A DNA stretch of 64,000 nt from Streptomyces collinus (GTDB taxonomy: Bacteria > Actinomycetota > Actinomycetes > Streptomycetales > Streptomycetaceae). Positions 1-8,968 of this stretch are shown here, in pieces (the stretch's first letter is position 1; each line of letters starts with the position of its first letter). A model generated the notes under the pieces. The model was not told the origin of the DNA and made no database searches. It saw nothing but the letters and a program-made list of their open reading frames with translations. Position numbers and translations under genes: made by a program. The stretch is taken from positions 3,410,001 through 3,474,000 of the forward strand of contig NZ_CP133771.1 of assembly GCF_031348265.1 (NCBI RefSeq), given 5' to 3'.

Positions 1-180
1 CCGCAGGGGACGCGCGTTCAGGCCACGCCGGGGCCGGAGGCCGTGCTCCGACGGGCCACCTCCCGCTCGGGCCGGGCTCCGGGGCCGGCGTCTCACACTC
101 CGACGGGCCCTGGGCGCAAGGCATCCCGCTCGGGCCGGGCGGCCGGGTCTGGCGCGTTTCGGCTCAACCCCCGGACGGGA
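1..180. other. non-coding stretch downstream of nnaR
   Basis: No convincing gene is seen. The stretch is very GC-rich and holds a direct repeat of TCCCGCTCGGGCCGGGC at 61-77 and 124-140, with a further shared CTCCGACGGGCC at 46-57 and 98-109. Long open frames crossing it are antisense shadows of the genes to the right. Confidence 0.5.
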
Positions 181-1332
181 TCACGCGTCCGCGTACTTCG
201 TCTCCGCGCTCGGGTCCAGGGCCAGGCGGTAGCCCCGCTTGACCACGGTCTGGATCAGCTTCGGGGTGCCGAGGGCCGTGCGGAGGCGGGCCATGGCGGT
301 CTCGACCGCGTGTTCGTCGCGGCCGGAGCCTGGCAGGGCGCGCAGGAGGTCCGCGCGGGCCACGACCCAACCGGGGCGCCGGGAGAGGGCGCGCAGGAGG
401 GACATGCCGGCGGGCGGGACCAGCTTGAGGTGGCCGTCGACCAGGACGGCGTGGCCCCGGATCTCCACACGGTGCCCGGCGACGGGGAAGGAGCGGGCCC
501 GCGCGGGGAGTTCCTGGCAGAGGAGCTGCACCAGGGGTCCGAGCCGGAAGCGCTCCGGCTGGATCGTGTCGATGCCGCGGGACTGCAGGGGCAGGGCGGT
601 GACCGGGCCCACGCAGGCCGGCAGGACGTCATGGCCGAGCGCCGCCAGGACCTCGTCGAGCAGTCCGCGCTCCTCGGCCCGGGAGAGCAGGGAGGCCGCT
701 GCGGGGGCGCTGGTGAAGGTGACCGCGTCCAGGGCCCGGCCGACCGTCGCGTCCAGCAGGCGGTCGACCGGGGTGATGTCCTCCGGCGGCATCCAGCGGT
801 AGACGGGCACCCCGACGACCTCGGCCCCGCCCTCCCGCAGCGCCTCCACGAACCCGGGCAGCGGCTCACCGTGCAGCTGGATGGCGATCCGCAGACCGTC
901 GACGCCCTCCTCCAGCAGCCGGTCCAGCACCTCCGCCATGGACTCCGACGACGGCGACCACTCCTCCGTCAGCCCGGCGGCCCGGACCGCGCCCTTGACC
1001 TTCGGCCCGCGCGCCATGATCCGTACGCCGCCCAGCCGCGCCAGCAGCTCCTCCCCGAGCCCCCAGCCGTCGGCGGCCTCGACCCAGCCGCGGAAGCCGA
1101 TCGCGGTCGTGGCCACGACGATGTCCGGCACCCGCTCGGTGATCTCCTTCGTCGCGGCCAGCAGTTCACTGTCGTCGGCGAGCGGCACGATGCGCAGGGC
1201 AGGGGCGTGCAGGACGGCGGCTCCGCGTCGCTGCAGCAGCACCCCGAGTTCATCGGCCCGGCGCGCGGCCGTCACACCCACGGTGAACCCCGCCAGGGGT
1301 CCGTGGTCCGGTCGCTGTTCTTCCTCGTACAT
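181..1332 (-). CDS. nnaR: NnaR-type regulator: HemD-like domain fused to winged-helix DNA-binding domain
   Basis: The 383-residue protein joins an N-terminal uroporphyrinogen-III synthase-like domain (about residues 15-255) to a C-terminal OmpR-type winged helix (about 270-372, ending in the typical VVKRGYRLA hairpin). This architecture is the actinobacterial NnaR family, which is known to act with GlnR in switching on nitrate and nitrite assimilation genes. It is not a housekeeping HemD, because that enzyme lacks the DNA-binding tail. Its neighbour on the same strand is narK, which fits that role. The ATG at 1332 lies about 35 bases from an inverted repeat (1366-1384) that could be an operator. 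Whether the HemD half is catalytic or only a ligand sensor cannot be seen here. Confidence 0.85.
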   Translation of the reverse strand: MYEEEQRPDHGPLAGFTVGVTAARRADELGVLLQRRGAAVLHAPALRIVPLADDSELLAATKEITERVPDIVVATTAIGFRGWVEAADGWGLGEELLARLGGVRIMARGPKVKGAVRAAGLTEEWSPSSESMAEVLDRLLEEGVDGLRIAIQLHGEPLPGFVEALREGGAEVVGVPVYRWMPPEDITPVDRLLDATVGRALDAVTFTSAPAAASLLSRAEERGLLDEVLAALGHDVLPACVGPVTALPLQSRGIDTIQPERFRLGPLVQLLCQELPARARSFPVAGHRVEIRGHAVLVDGHLKLVPPAGMSLLRALSRRPGWVVARADLLRALPGSGRDEHAVETAMARLRTALGTPKLIQTVVKRGYRLALDPSAETKYADA

Positions 1333-1365
1333 GGCTCTCGTCCCGCACTCGAGTCGTCGTACTGC

Positions 1366-1384
1366 GTGGGTACGGCGTACCTAC
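1366..1384. promoter_or_regulatory. inverted repeat upstream of nnaR
   Basis: GTGGGTACG-G-CGTACCTAC is a 19-bp inverted repeat with one mismatch in nine, placed in the 117-bp gap between narK and nnaR. The position fits a regulator site for nnaR. Which protein binds is inference. Confidence 0.4.
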
Positions 1385-1449
1385 ATGCCGATCGAGCCTG
1401 TCAACGGCTCGTGACAGGCCCGGATCGGCTTGATGTCGCTGGTGTTACG

Positions 1450-2835
1450 TCACACCTCGGCGTAGCTGAGCTGCGGCTTCGCTTCCGAGGTCGCCGTGGT
1501 GACGGGTACCCGGGGAGCCGTACGGCGAAGGTATACGGCCCAGGTGACCACGAAGCAGACCGCGTAGAAGGCGAGGAAGGCGACGAACGCCCCGGTGCCC
1601 GAGCCGTAGGAGAGGAAGGACTGGCGGAAGGCGAGGTTGATGCCGACGCCGCCGAGCGCGCCCACGGCTCCGATCAGCCCCATGGAGGCCCCGGAGAGCC
1701 GTCGCCCGTAGGCAGCGGCCGCTTCACCCTCCAGCCCCCTGGCCAGAGCCTTGTTCTGGAAGATGCCCGGGATCATCTTGAACGTCGAGCCGTTGCCGAG
1801 CCCGCTGAGCACGAACAGCACCACGAACGCCGCGGTGAACAGCGCCAGCGACTTCTCCATGGAGGCACCGATCAGGATCGCCGTGGCGGCGCCCATGCCG
1901 ACGTAGTTCCACAGGCTGATCTTCGCGCCGCCGTACTTGTCGGCCAGCCAGCCGCCCAGGGGCCGGATCAGCGAGCCGAGGAGCGGACCGATGAAGGTGA
2001 CGTACGCCGCCTCCAGCGGGGTGCGTCCGAACTGGTTCTGGAGGACCTGCCCGAAAGCGAAGCTGTAGCCGATGAACGACCCGAAGGTGCCGATGTAGAG
2101 GAAGGACATGATCCACGTGTGGGCGTCCCGCGCGGCGTCCTTGGCGGCACCGGTGTCGTTCTTCACGTTCTCGAGGTTGTCCATGAAGAGCGCGGCCATG
2201 ACGGCGGCGACGAGGATCAGCGGGATGTAGATCCCGAGCAGCACGCGCGGCCCGCCGCCGGCGCCGATGATCGCGAGGGCGGCCAGCTGGATCACCGGTA
2301 CGCCGATGTTGCCGCCGCCCGCGTTGAGGCCGAGGGCCCAGCCCTTCTTCCGCAGCGGGAAGAAGGCGTTGATGTTGGTCATGGAGGAGGCGAAGTTGCC
2401 GCCGCCGATACCGGCCAGCAGGCCGACGAGCAGGAACGTGGAGAAGGAGGTCCCCGGCTCCATCACGGCGAACGCGGCGCAGGTCGGGATCAGCAGGAGG
2501 GCCGCGGAGATGATCGTCCAGTTCCGCCCGCCGAAGATCGCCACGGCGAAGGTGTAGGGGACGCGGACGACGGCGCCGACCAGCGTGACCATCGAGGTCA
2601 GCATGAACTTGTCGGCCGGGGTGAGCCCGTACTCCGGGCCCATGAAGAGGACCAGGACGGACCACAGGGTCCAGATCGAGAATCCGATGTGCTCGGAGAG
2701 CACGGAGAAGAAGAGGTTCCGCCGGGCGACCTTCTCGCCCGTCTCCTTCCAGAACGTCTCGTTCTCCGGATCCCAGTGCTGGATCCAGCGTCCGCCCTTG
2801 CTCGGGGGTACGGGTGCCGTGCCAGGGCCTGTCAT
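1450..2835 (-). CDS. narK: NarK-family nitrate/nitrite transporter (MFS)
   Basis: The 461-residue, roughly 12-helix major facilitator moves nitrate in or nitrite out across the cytoplasmic membrane. The nitrate-porter signature is visible around residues 145-180 (GGGNFASSMTNINAFFP, then GLNAGGGNIG), and a second glycine-rich stretch appears late in the protein (SGLGNGS). Length and motifs fit the NarK1/NarK2-type subfamily. The gene precedes nnaR on the same strand with a 117-bp gap, so the regulator is probably linked to this transporter. A single GlnR-like half box lies upstream (2904-2919). Assimilatory use is inferred from the NnaR neighbour, since no nitrate reductase gene is present in the window. 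Confidence 0.9.
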   Translation of the reverse strand: MTGPGTAPVPPSKGGRWIQHWDPENETFWKETGEKVARRNLFFSVLSEHIGFSIWTLWSVLVLFMGPEYGLTPADKFMLTSMVTLVGAVVRVPYTFAVAIFGGRNWTIISAALLLIPTCAAFAVMEPGTSFSTFLLVGLLAGIGGGNFASSMTNINAFFPLRKKGWALGLNAGGGNIGVPVIQLAALAIIGAGGGPRVLLGIYIPLILVAAVMAALFMDNLENVKNDTGAAKDAARDAHTWIMSFLYIGTFGSFIGYSFAFGQVLQNQFGRTPLEAAYVTFIGPLLGSLIRPLGGWLADKYGGAKISLWNYVGMGAATAILIGASMEKSLALFTAAFVVLFVLSGLGNGSTFKMIPGIFQNKALARGLEGEAAAAYGRRLSGASMGLIGAVGALGGVGINLAFRQSFLSYGSGTGAFVAFLAFYAVCFVVTWAVYLRRTAPRVPVTTATSEAKPQLSYAEV

Positions 2836-2903
2836 GACGCCTCCACTGTGCTCCGGGGCTCGGTCGTGCTTCGAGTGACTGACCCCGAAGGTAGGGAGGA
2901 CGC

Positions 2904-2919
2904 GTTTCCTGCCTGTGGC
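2904..2919 (-). promoter_or_regulatory. possible GlnR half box upstream of narK
   Basis: Read towards narK, GCCAC-n6-GAAAC resembles the GTnAC-n6-GAAAC half of the actinobacterial GlnR box. Only one half is recognisable and one base differs from consensus, so this is a weak candidate. Confidence 0.25.
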
Positions 2920-3000
2920 ACCGCGGGTGTCCGCGAGGGAACTTTGCTCTCACCCCGGGCTCGGGCGGGATGAGAGATTCAGGCGGGTTTCGGAGACCCG

Positions 3001-3939
3001 TCAGTGCTGCGGAGGCTGCCAGTGCGGGTTCTGCTGCTGGCTGTACGGCTGTCCGTACGGGCCCGGGGACTGCGTTCCGTAGGGGCCGGGGGCGGGCTGG
3101 CCCTGGTACGGGCCCGGGGCGGGCTGACCGGGATAGGGACCGGCGGCGGGCTGACCCGGGTAGGGACCGGCGGCGGGCTGACCCGGGTAGGGACCGGCGG
3201 CGGGCTGACCGCCGTAGGGGCCCGGGGTGGGCTGACCGCCGTACGGTGCCGGCTGGGCATACGGGCCCGGGGCCTGCTGGACGTACGGCCCGGGCGCCTG
3301 CTGCCCGTACGGTCCGCCCGCGAACGGATTGCCCTGCCCGGGCAGCTGGGCCCCCGGCGGCAGATACCGCGTCCGGCCGTTCTCGTCCGTCACCGGCAGG
3401 AAACCGGCCGCCTGCAACCGGGCCGCGAACTTGACGTTGCGCTTGCGCGTCACCACGAGGCCGATGCCGAACACCGCCATGAACAGCAGCCACAGCACAC
3501 CGGCCACGACGAAGTCGCCGGACTCGCCCCCGAAACGGAAGCCGAGGATCACACAGCCGACGGAGACGCCCAGGGCCCCGTACCCCATGCGCTTCTCGGC
3601 GTTCTTGCCGGTGAGGTCGAAGTTGATGCGGGCCTTGAGGAGTTCGAACGCGTCCGGCACGACGGGCGGTACGGAGACGCCGTCGGCCGCGTCGGGGTAC
3701 TGCGCCCAGTTCTGCCCGGCCCGGGCCCGGGCCTGCGGGCTCGGGTCGGGCAGGAGCAGCATGGTGAGCGCGCCGTTGCGGCCGCTGCTCTGCCGGACGT
3801 CGGCGTACTCGTACCCGAACTGCTGGGCGACGAAGGCCAGCCGGGCGAGCTTCTTCACGGACGCCATCGGGCTGGTGAGCTCGACGGGTTCCCCGCTCGC
3901 CATCAGCCGCAGCATCTTCTGCATCTGCCGCTTACTCAT
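3001..3939 (-). CDS. membrane protein with Pro/Gly/Tyr-repeat tail, unknown function
   Basis: Function is not recognised. The N-terminal part (about residues 1-125) is soluble. Two adjacent hydrophobic helices follow (about 125-170), then a short segment, then a tail of about 100 residues made of GPYPGQPAA-like units. Such low-complexity tails are common in actinobacterial membrane proteins and probably stay disordered on one face of the membrane. The ATG at 3939 is preferred over a GTG six bases upstream because GGGAG sits eight bases before the ATG. The gene follows the acyltransferase on the same strand with a 70-bp gap and could be its last cistron, but no shared function is evident. Confidence 0.75.
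   Translation of the reverse strand: MSKRQMQKMLRLMASGEPVELTSPMASVKKLARLAFVAQQFGYEYADVRQSSGRNGALTMLLLPDPSPQARARAGQNWAQYPDAADGVSVPPVVPDAFELLKARINFDLTGKNAEKRMGYGALGVSVGCVILGFRFGGESGDFVVAGVLWLLFMAVFGIGLVVTRKRNVKFAARLQAAGFLPVTDENGRTRYLPPGAQLPGQGNPFAGGPYGQQAPGPYVQQAPGPYAQPAPYGGQPTPGPYGGQPAAGPYPGQPAAGPYPGQPAAGPYPGQPAPGPYQGQPAPGPYGTQSPGPYGQPYSQQQNPHWQPPQH
3020..3330 (-). repeat. repeats coding for Gly-Pro-Tyr-Gln tail
   Basis: Degenerate 24-27-bp units encode GPY(P/G)GQPA(A/P). Three near-identical copies lie in the middle of the array, and the units diverge towards both ends. Confidence 0.7.
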
Positions 3940-4009
3940 CCCCACCGCTCCCGCCGACCACTTTGTTCACAAGCGCAACCCGGGCAGTTTTCCACACCGG
4001 CGGCCCTGC

Positions 4010-5221
4010 TCAGCTGCCGGGTACCGTCCGCCTCCGCGCCCCGCGAGCCCTCACCCCCGGCTCCTTCGTCGGCCACAGCCGCGGGTTCTGCTTGGCCGCC
4101 AGGTCCTCCGCCCAGCCGAAGGCCAGGACGCAGCCGCCGATGAGGATCCACACCAGGAGCAGCACCGGCCAGACGCTCTCCAGCAGGCCGGGCACGTTCT
4201 GTTCCAGCAGGGGGAAGCCCCACAGGCGGTCCCACAGGGTCGCGGCGATCAGGATGCAGGTGTTGTGCCACAGGTAGATGGTCACGGCCCGGGAGTTGAG
4301 CAGTGTGATCGTCCCCGCGAAGGGGCGCAGCCGCCGCGGCCACTCCGTCCAGGACGGGCTGAGGTGCAGCAGCAGGAACACCGTGCCGAAGGACCACAGC
4401 GCCTGGGCCAGCGGCATGCTGTCCAGGTCGTTCCCGGTGCCGAAGTCGTGGTGCAGGGCGTACCAGAGGCCGGCCAGGGCGATGACGGGGGCGACGGACG
4501 GCACGATGTAGCGCGGCAGCCGCTGCAGGATGCCCTCCTGGTGGGCCATGCCGAGGATCCAGCAGGCGCCGAAGGTGGAGAAGTCGGTGAGCGCCGAGGG
4601 GATCCGCTCGCCGGGCAGGATGAGCCAGCCCTGCTCGAAGGCGACGGCCAGGGCGATCGGCGCGAGGATCGTGACGACCGGCAGGGCGCGCAGGGCCTTC
4701 AGCAGCAGCGGGGACAGCAGGACGTACCAGAGGTAGGCGCGGATGTACCAGAGCGGGCCCGCGAGGTCCGCGGCCCAGTTCTCGCCGATGAAGCCGTGGA
4801 CGCCGGGCAGCCCTTCCGCGTAGGGCGGGTCGCTGAGCGGGACGATCCAGAAGGTGAGGTGGAGCAGCCACCAGCCGGGGTGCCCGTCCGCGTCCGGACC
4901 CCAGCCCTGCAGGACCATGCCGGTGACGCCGACGACGCCCAGCAGCCACAGCGGGGGCAGCAGCCGGCGCATCCGGCCGCGGATCACCTGCACGGCCGGG
5001 CGCTTCAGCGAGCGGGCCATGAGGCTCCCGGCGAGCGCGAACATCACGCCCATGGACGGGAACACCAGCGGCAGCCAGGCCCAGCCCGTCAGGTGGTACA
5101 GCACGACGCGGAACAGCGCGAGGGCGCGCAGCAGGTCGAAGTACCGGTCGCGGCCGGGCTTCTGCGAGGAGGTCCGTTCCTGAGGAGCGGCCTCGGCCGC
5201 GGTGGTCACCGGCATGGTCAT
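4010..5221 (-). CDS. acyltransferase 3-family membrane protein, IcaC-like position
   Basis: The 403-residue integral membrane protein has the opening of acyltransferase-3 enzymes (RYFDLLRALALFRVVLYH, where the RxxA/H region marks the family) and about ten hydrophobic helices. Such proteins move acyl groups onto sugars at the outer face of the membrane. Its ATG overlaps the stop of the upstream deacetylase-glycosyltransferase gene (ATGA at 5218-5221), so the two are translationally coupled. In staphylococcal ica operons an acyltransferase-3 protein, IcaC, accompanies the PNAG synthase and deacetylase, and the same role (O-acylation or export of the polysaccharide) is inferred here. The acyl donor and acceptor cannot be read from the sequence. 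Confidence 0.8.
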   Translation of the reverse strand: MTMPVTTAAEAAPQERTSSQKPGRDRYFDLLRALALFRVVLYHLTGWAWLPLVFPSMGVMFALAGSLMARSLKRPAVQVIRGRMRRLLPPLWLLGVVGVTGMVLQGWGPDADGHPGWWLLHLTFWIVPLSDPPYAEGLPGVHGFIGENWAADLAGPLWYIRAYLWYVLLSPLLLKALRALPVVTILAPIALAVAFEQGWLILPGERIPSALTDFSTFGACWILGMAHQEGILQRLPRYIVPSVAPVIALAGLWYALHHDFGTGNDLDSMPLAQALWSFGTVFLLLHLSPSWTEWPRRLRPFAGTITLLNSRAVTIYLWHNTCILIAATLWDRLWGFPLLEQNVPGLLESVWPVLLLVWILIGGCVLAFGWAEDLAAKQNPRLWPTKEPGVRARGARRRTVPGS

Positions 5222-7410
5222 CCGACCGGCCTCTTCTCCGTCATCTGCTGGGGCATGCCGGTTCCGGACCCGGGCAGGCCCACCGCACCCGTGCGCCGCA
5301 GCTTCTGCCAGCGCAGCCGGCCGCCGGTGAGGGCGGTGATCCAGGACTGGAGCAGGACGACGTACATCAGCTGGCGGTAGAGGAGCTGCTGGAGCGGGAG
5401 GGAGATCAGGTGGGTCATGCGTTCCTTGTCCAGGTGGAACGCGTAGGCCGCGCACACGCCCTGCACCGCGAGGACGCCCAGCCAGGCGCCGATGGTCTTC
5501 TCGGTGGGGCCGAACACCAGCCCGTAGAGCAGGAACACGTCGATCAGGGGGGCCAGCAGCGGCGCCACGACCATGAACATGGACACGAGCGGCATGCCGA
5601 CGCGGCCGAAGCGCCCCGAGGGTCCTCGTTCGAAGACGGACCGGCGGTGCTTCCAGATGGCCTGCATGGTGCCGTAGGACCAGCGGTAGCGCTGGGACCA
5701 CAGCTGCTGGACGGACTCCGGGGCCTCGGTCCAGGCCACGGCCTTCTCGGCGTACACCACGTGCCAGCCGTCGCGGTGCATGGCCATGGTGATGTCGGTG
5801 TCCTCGGCGAGCGTGTCGTCGCTCATGCCGCCGACGCGTTCCAGTGCGCTGCGCCGGAACGCCCCGACCGCGCCGGGGATGGTGGGCATGCAGCGCAGCA
5901 CGTCGTACATGCGGCGGTCGAGGTTGAAGCCCATCACGTACTCGATGTGCTGCCACGCGCCGATGAGCGAGTCCCGGTTGCCGACCTTGGCGTTGCCCGC
6001 GACGGCGCCGACGCGCGGGTCGCCGAAGGGCTGGACGAGTTCGCGGACGGTGGTCGGTTCGAAGACGGTGTCGCCGTCCATCATCACGATCAGGTCGTAC
6101 TTGGCGTTGGCGATGCCCCGGTTGAGGGCGGCGGGCTTGCCGGCGTTGAGCTGGCGGACGACACGCACACCGGGCAGGCCCAGGTTCTCGACGATACGGG
6201 CGGTGCCGTCGCTGGAGCCGTCGTCGATGACCAGCACCTCGATGGGGTGGTCGCTGGCGACGAGCGAACGGACCGTCTGCTCGATGCACTTGGCCTCGTT
6301 GTAGGCGGGCACGAGGACGGACACCGGTTCCGTGACGGGTTCGCCCCAGCTGAACCCGCGGCGCCGGACCCGCCGGGCGTGCGCCACGGAGAGGATCAGC
6401 ATCAGCCCGAGACGCCCGAAGACCAGCACACCGACGACGGCGAGGCCGGCGACGAGAACCCCGGTCACCTTCTCGGAGGCCTGCACCAGGAAGACCCACG
6501 CCTCGCCCTTCAGCGACTCCAGCCCGGCGACGCGGGTGTGCGCGCTCGGTGCGTCCAGGGCGCCGGTGAGGGTGTGGAAGCGGTAGCCCTTGTCCTGGAG
6601 CCCCGAGATGTAGTCGTCGAGCGCGGCCACGGTCTGGGAGCGGTCACCGCCGGAGTCGTGCATCAGCACGATGGCGCCCTTGCCGCCCTTCGGCGTGGCG
6701 TTGCTGATGATCTTCTTGACCCCGGGCCGGCGCCAGTCCTCGCTGTCGGTGTTGTTGACGATGGTGATGTAGCCCTTGCTGCCGATGTACTCGGTGACCG
6801 GCCACGTGTTGTTGTCCATGTTGTGGGCGAACGACGAGTAGGGCGGGCGGAACAGCGAGGTGCGGATACCGGCCGCCCCGGCCAGGGCGAGCTGGTTCTG
6901 GGACAGCTCCCAGTCGACGCGGCTCTTGGTCTGCAGCGACAGGTCCGGGTGGTTGAAGGTGTGCAGGCCGATCTCGTGGCCCTCGTCGACCATGCGCTGG
7001 ACGAGGTCGGGGTGGCGGGAGGCCATGGTGCCGGTGATGAAGAAGACGGCCCGGGCGTCGTGCTTCTTCAGGACGTCGAGCACCTTGGGCGTCCACATCG
7101 GGTCGGGGCCGTCGTCGAAGGTCAGGACCAGTTCGCCGTCGGGGAGGTCCAGAGCGGCGGGCTTCCCGTTGCGGGTGTCGATCACGGGCCCGCCCTTCAG
7201 GATGTCCTTCGGGACGCGGTCGTTCGCCGCGGGCGGGCCGACGCGGTGGTCGGCGAGGATCTCGCTGTGCACGTAACCGCGCAGCATGAGCATCGCGCCG
7301 AGCGCGACGAGCACGAGCAGAGGCAGCAACAGACGCATGGGCAGGCGCCGGCGCCTGGAGCCGCCACGGGCTCGCGACGAGGGCCCGGAACGGCGGGTAC
7401 GGGATGCCAT
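5218..7410 (-). CDS. matB: fused polysaccharide deacetylase and GT2 synthase (MatB-like)
   Basis: The 730-residue membrane protein joins two enzymes. After a membrane anchor (about 27-44) comes a NodB-type deacetylase with its metal and catalytic motifs: TFDDGPD (97-103), H150/H154 in LHTFNHP, RPPYSS (188-193) and MHDSGGDRSQT (250-260). A helix near 315-340 leads to a processive GT2 synthase with DDGSSDGT (396-403), DGD (445-447), ED (536-537) and QRYRW (573-577), then further helices. This resembles MatB of Streptomyces, linked to a poly-N-acetylglucosamine-like matrix that clumps hyphae. Topology puts the deacetylase outside and GT2 inside. The ATG at 7410 is chosen because GGAG precedes it and the reading frame upstream is low-complexity. 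The exact polymer is inferred. Confidence 0.85.
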   Translation of the reverse strand: MASRTRRSGPSSRARGGSRRRRLPMRLLLPLLVLVALGAMLMLRGYVHSEILADHRVGPPAANDRVPKDILKGGPVIDTRNGKPAALDLPDGELVLTFDDGPDPMWTPKVLDVLKKHDARAVFFITGTMASRHPDLVQRMVDEGHEIGLHTFNHPDLSLQTKSRVDWELSQNQLALAGAAGIRTSLFRPPYSSFAHNMDNNTWPVTEYIGSKGYITIVNNTDSEDWRRPGVKKIISNATPKGGKGAIVLMHDSGGDRSQTVAALDDYISGLQDKGYRFHTLTGALDAPSAHTRVAGLESLKGEAWVFLVQASEKVTGVLVAGLAVVGVLVFGRLGLMLILSVAHARRVRRRGFSWGEPVTEPVSVLVPAYNEAKCIEQTVRSLVASDHPIEVLVIDDGSSDGTARIVENLGLPGVRVVRQLNAGKPAALNRGIANAKYDLIVMMDGDTVFEPTTVRELVQPFGDPRVGAVAGNAKVGNRDSLIGAWQHIEYVMGFNLDRRMYDVLRCMPTIPGAVGAFRRSALERVGGMSDDTLAEDTDITMAMHRDGWHVVYAEKAVAWTEAPESVQQLWSQRYRWSYGTMQAIWKHRRSVFERGPSGRFGRVGMPLVSMFMVVAPLLAPLIDVFLLYGLVFGPTEKTIGAWLGVLAVQGVCAAYAFHLDKERMTHLISLPLQQLLYRQLMYVVLLQSWITALTGGRLRWQKLRRTGAVGLPGSGTGMPQQMTEKRPVG

Positions 7411-7782
7411 GGGTGGTGGTACTCCGGGTGGTGCGGGATGGGGTGGTACGGGGACGGAGGCGGGCGGACGGTGGGTGTGGTGGGTCGGGCCCGGCCGGTC
7501 GGGGACGTCTCGGCTGCGCAGGGTGGGCGCACTCAGCGGCGTCCTGAGGTCCCGCTGCGGGAGCGGGACGAGTGGGTGGAGCGGGTTGAGCGGGTGGAGC
7601 AGGTTGGTGCGGGTGATCGGGAGGTGCCCCTCGCCGCTCCGGAGAGCTCGGGGGTCCCCCCACCGGCCTGGACCGCTGCGGGAGAGACGCCCGGCCGAGA
7701 AGGACGGTGGAGCGGCGCCCCGCCGACAAGGACGGCGGAGCGGCACCCGGGCGGCGGGCGCCGCTTTCACGGACGCGGTGGG
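7411..7782. other. 372-bp non-coding gap before matB-like gene
   Basis: No gene is supported. A 17-base direct repeat, AAGGACGG(T/C)GGAGCGGC, lies at 7700-7716 and 7728-7744, and degenerate GAGCGGGT units lie near 7576-7605. In this direction the stretch would be the promoter and a long leader of the synthase gene. Confidence 0.5.
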
Positions 7783-8808
7783 CTAGGCGGCGGGCGTCTC
7801 CGCGACGGGCTGCGGCTCGGCCGGGCCCTCGGCGACGGGCTGCGGCTCGGCCGGGCCCTCGGCGACGGTGCCGCCGTCGCCGCCGGTGCCCGTCGTCTCG
7901 GTGGGCGTGGCCGTGGGCTCGACCGTCGGGGTCGGGTCGGTGGCCGGCGTGCTCGGCGGGTCCGCCGGTTTGGTGGGGGCCGGGGCGGTGGCCTTGCCGC
8001 CCGGCGCCGGCACGGTCCGGGTCGCGCTCGGCGAGGGCTTGGCGGATGTGCCGAGCCGGCCGGTGCCGGCGGTGGCCTCGGGTGCTGCGGCACTGGGGCC
8101 GGGCGCGGGTGCCGTGGCCTGGCCGGTCGCCGGCGTGCTGCCCGGTGCGGTGGCGCCGGGGTCCGTGGTGGGTGCCGACTCGGCGGGCAGCGACGGGGTG
8201 TCGACCTGCCCGGCCGGCGGGTTGTCGTCCTTGGCCGGCACGGGCAGCCAGGGGGCGTTGGAGTTGCCCGACAGCAGCGTGGCGACGATGACGACGGCGT
8301 AGGCCCCGCAGGCCAGGGCGACGGCCATGCCGATCCGGCGGTAGCGGCGGCTGCGGCGGCCGGACTCGTCGACGAAGACGGGCCGGTCGGCGGCGGCCTC
8401 GGCGCCCGGGCCCTCCTTGGCCTGCCGCAGGAAGCCGTCCCCGAGCTGTACGGCGTCGAGCTGGACGGTGACCTCGTGCGGATCGTGGGTCTGCCCGTCG
8501 GCGTCGGGGGTGTCCCCCGACGGTTCGGCTCCGGCTTCCTCCTGCTCCTGCCAGGGGTCGCGGACCGATGTCCTGTTCCCCGGCCGCAGGGCGAGCGAGT
8601 CGGCCTCGCCCTCGCTCTGGCGCGGAATGCCGCGCAGTATCTCCGTCCCGGCGGGCAGCCGGTGGCCGGTCGTCCGGACATCACGGTCGGGGAAGACCTG
8701 AGTGGCTCTCCCGTCCCGGGCTCCGCTGTCCGACGGGAGTTCCCCGGTAGCCATAGCGGCCTCGGGCCACTCTGGTTGGGCGTCTTCTCGCCACTGTTTC
8801 ACGCGCAC
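7783..8808 (-). CDS. single-pass membrane protein with Pro/Thr/Ala-rich outer region
   Basis: Function is not recognised. From the GTG at 8808, which follows GGGGGGAAG, the product is 341 residues: a polar, probably cytoplasmic N-terminal third, one hydrophobic helix near residues 148-168 after a run of arginines, then a Pro/Ala/Thr-rich stalk of about 170 residues. The stalk ends in two copies of the unit VAEGPAEPQP, encoded by a perfect DNA repeat near 7800-7865. It lies just upstream of the deacetylase-synthase gene on the same strand, the place matA occupies in the described mat locus. A helper role in polysaccharide synthesis is therefore plausible but unproven. Longer in-frame starts up to 8994 exist but lack good ribosome-binding sites. 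Confidence 0.65.
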   Translation of the reverse strand: MRVKQWREDAQPEWPEAAMATGELPSDSGARDGRATQVFPDRDVRTTGHRLPAGTEILRGIPRQSEGEADSLALRPGNRTSVRDPWQEQEEAGAEPSGDTPDADGQTHDPHEVTVQLDAVQLGDGFLRQAKEGPGAEAAADRPVFVDESGRRSRRYRRIGMAVALACGAYAVVIVATLLSGNSNAPWLPVPAKDDNPPAGQVDTPSLPAESAPTTDPGATAPGSTPATGQATAPAPGPSAAAPEATAGTGRLGTSAKPSPSATRTVPAPGGKATAPAPTKPADPPSTPATDPTPTVEPTATPTETTGTGGDGGTVAEGPAEPQPVAEGPAEPQPVAETPAA

Positions 8809-8968
8809 GCACTTCCCCCCACGGGATGGTTCAGGTGCGCTTTCCGACCTGAGCACCCGCCGTCGGATCGGGCCCCCACCCGTCCGAGCGCCCCCTCTTA
8901 CCACACCGTGCTCAGGCATCGAATGTAGCGCACGCGCAGGTTCCGTGTGTGCGCCGTGTCGAATCGTG

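Noticed and set aside
181..1332. Housekeeping uroporphyrinogen-III synthase
   Set aside because: The C-terminal winged helix and the narK neighbour mark an NnaR-type regulator instead.
43..2973. 976-codon plus-strand open frame across nnaR and narK
   Set aside because: It is antisense to two well-supported genes and has no domain; such frames arise from GC-biased codons.
7411..7770. N-terminal extension of the matB-like frame to 7770
   Set aside because: The extra 120 codons are low-complexity Pro/Arg-rich, and a ribosome-binding site precedes the ATG at 7410.
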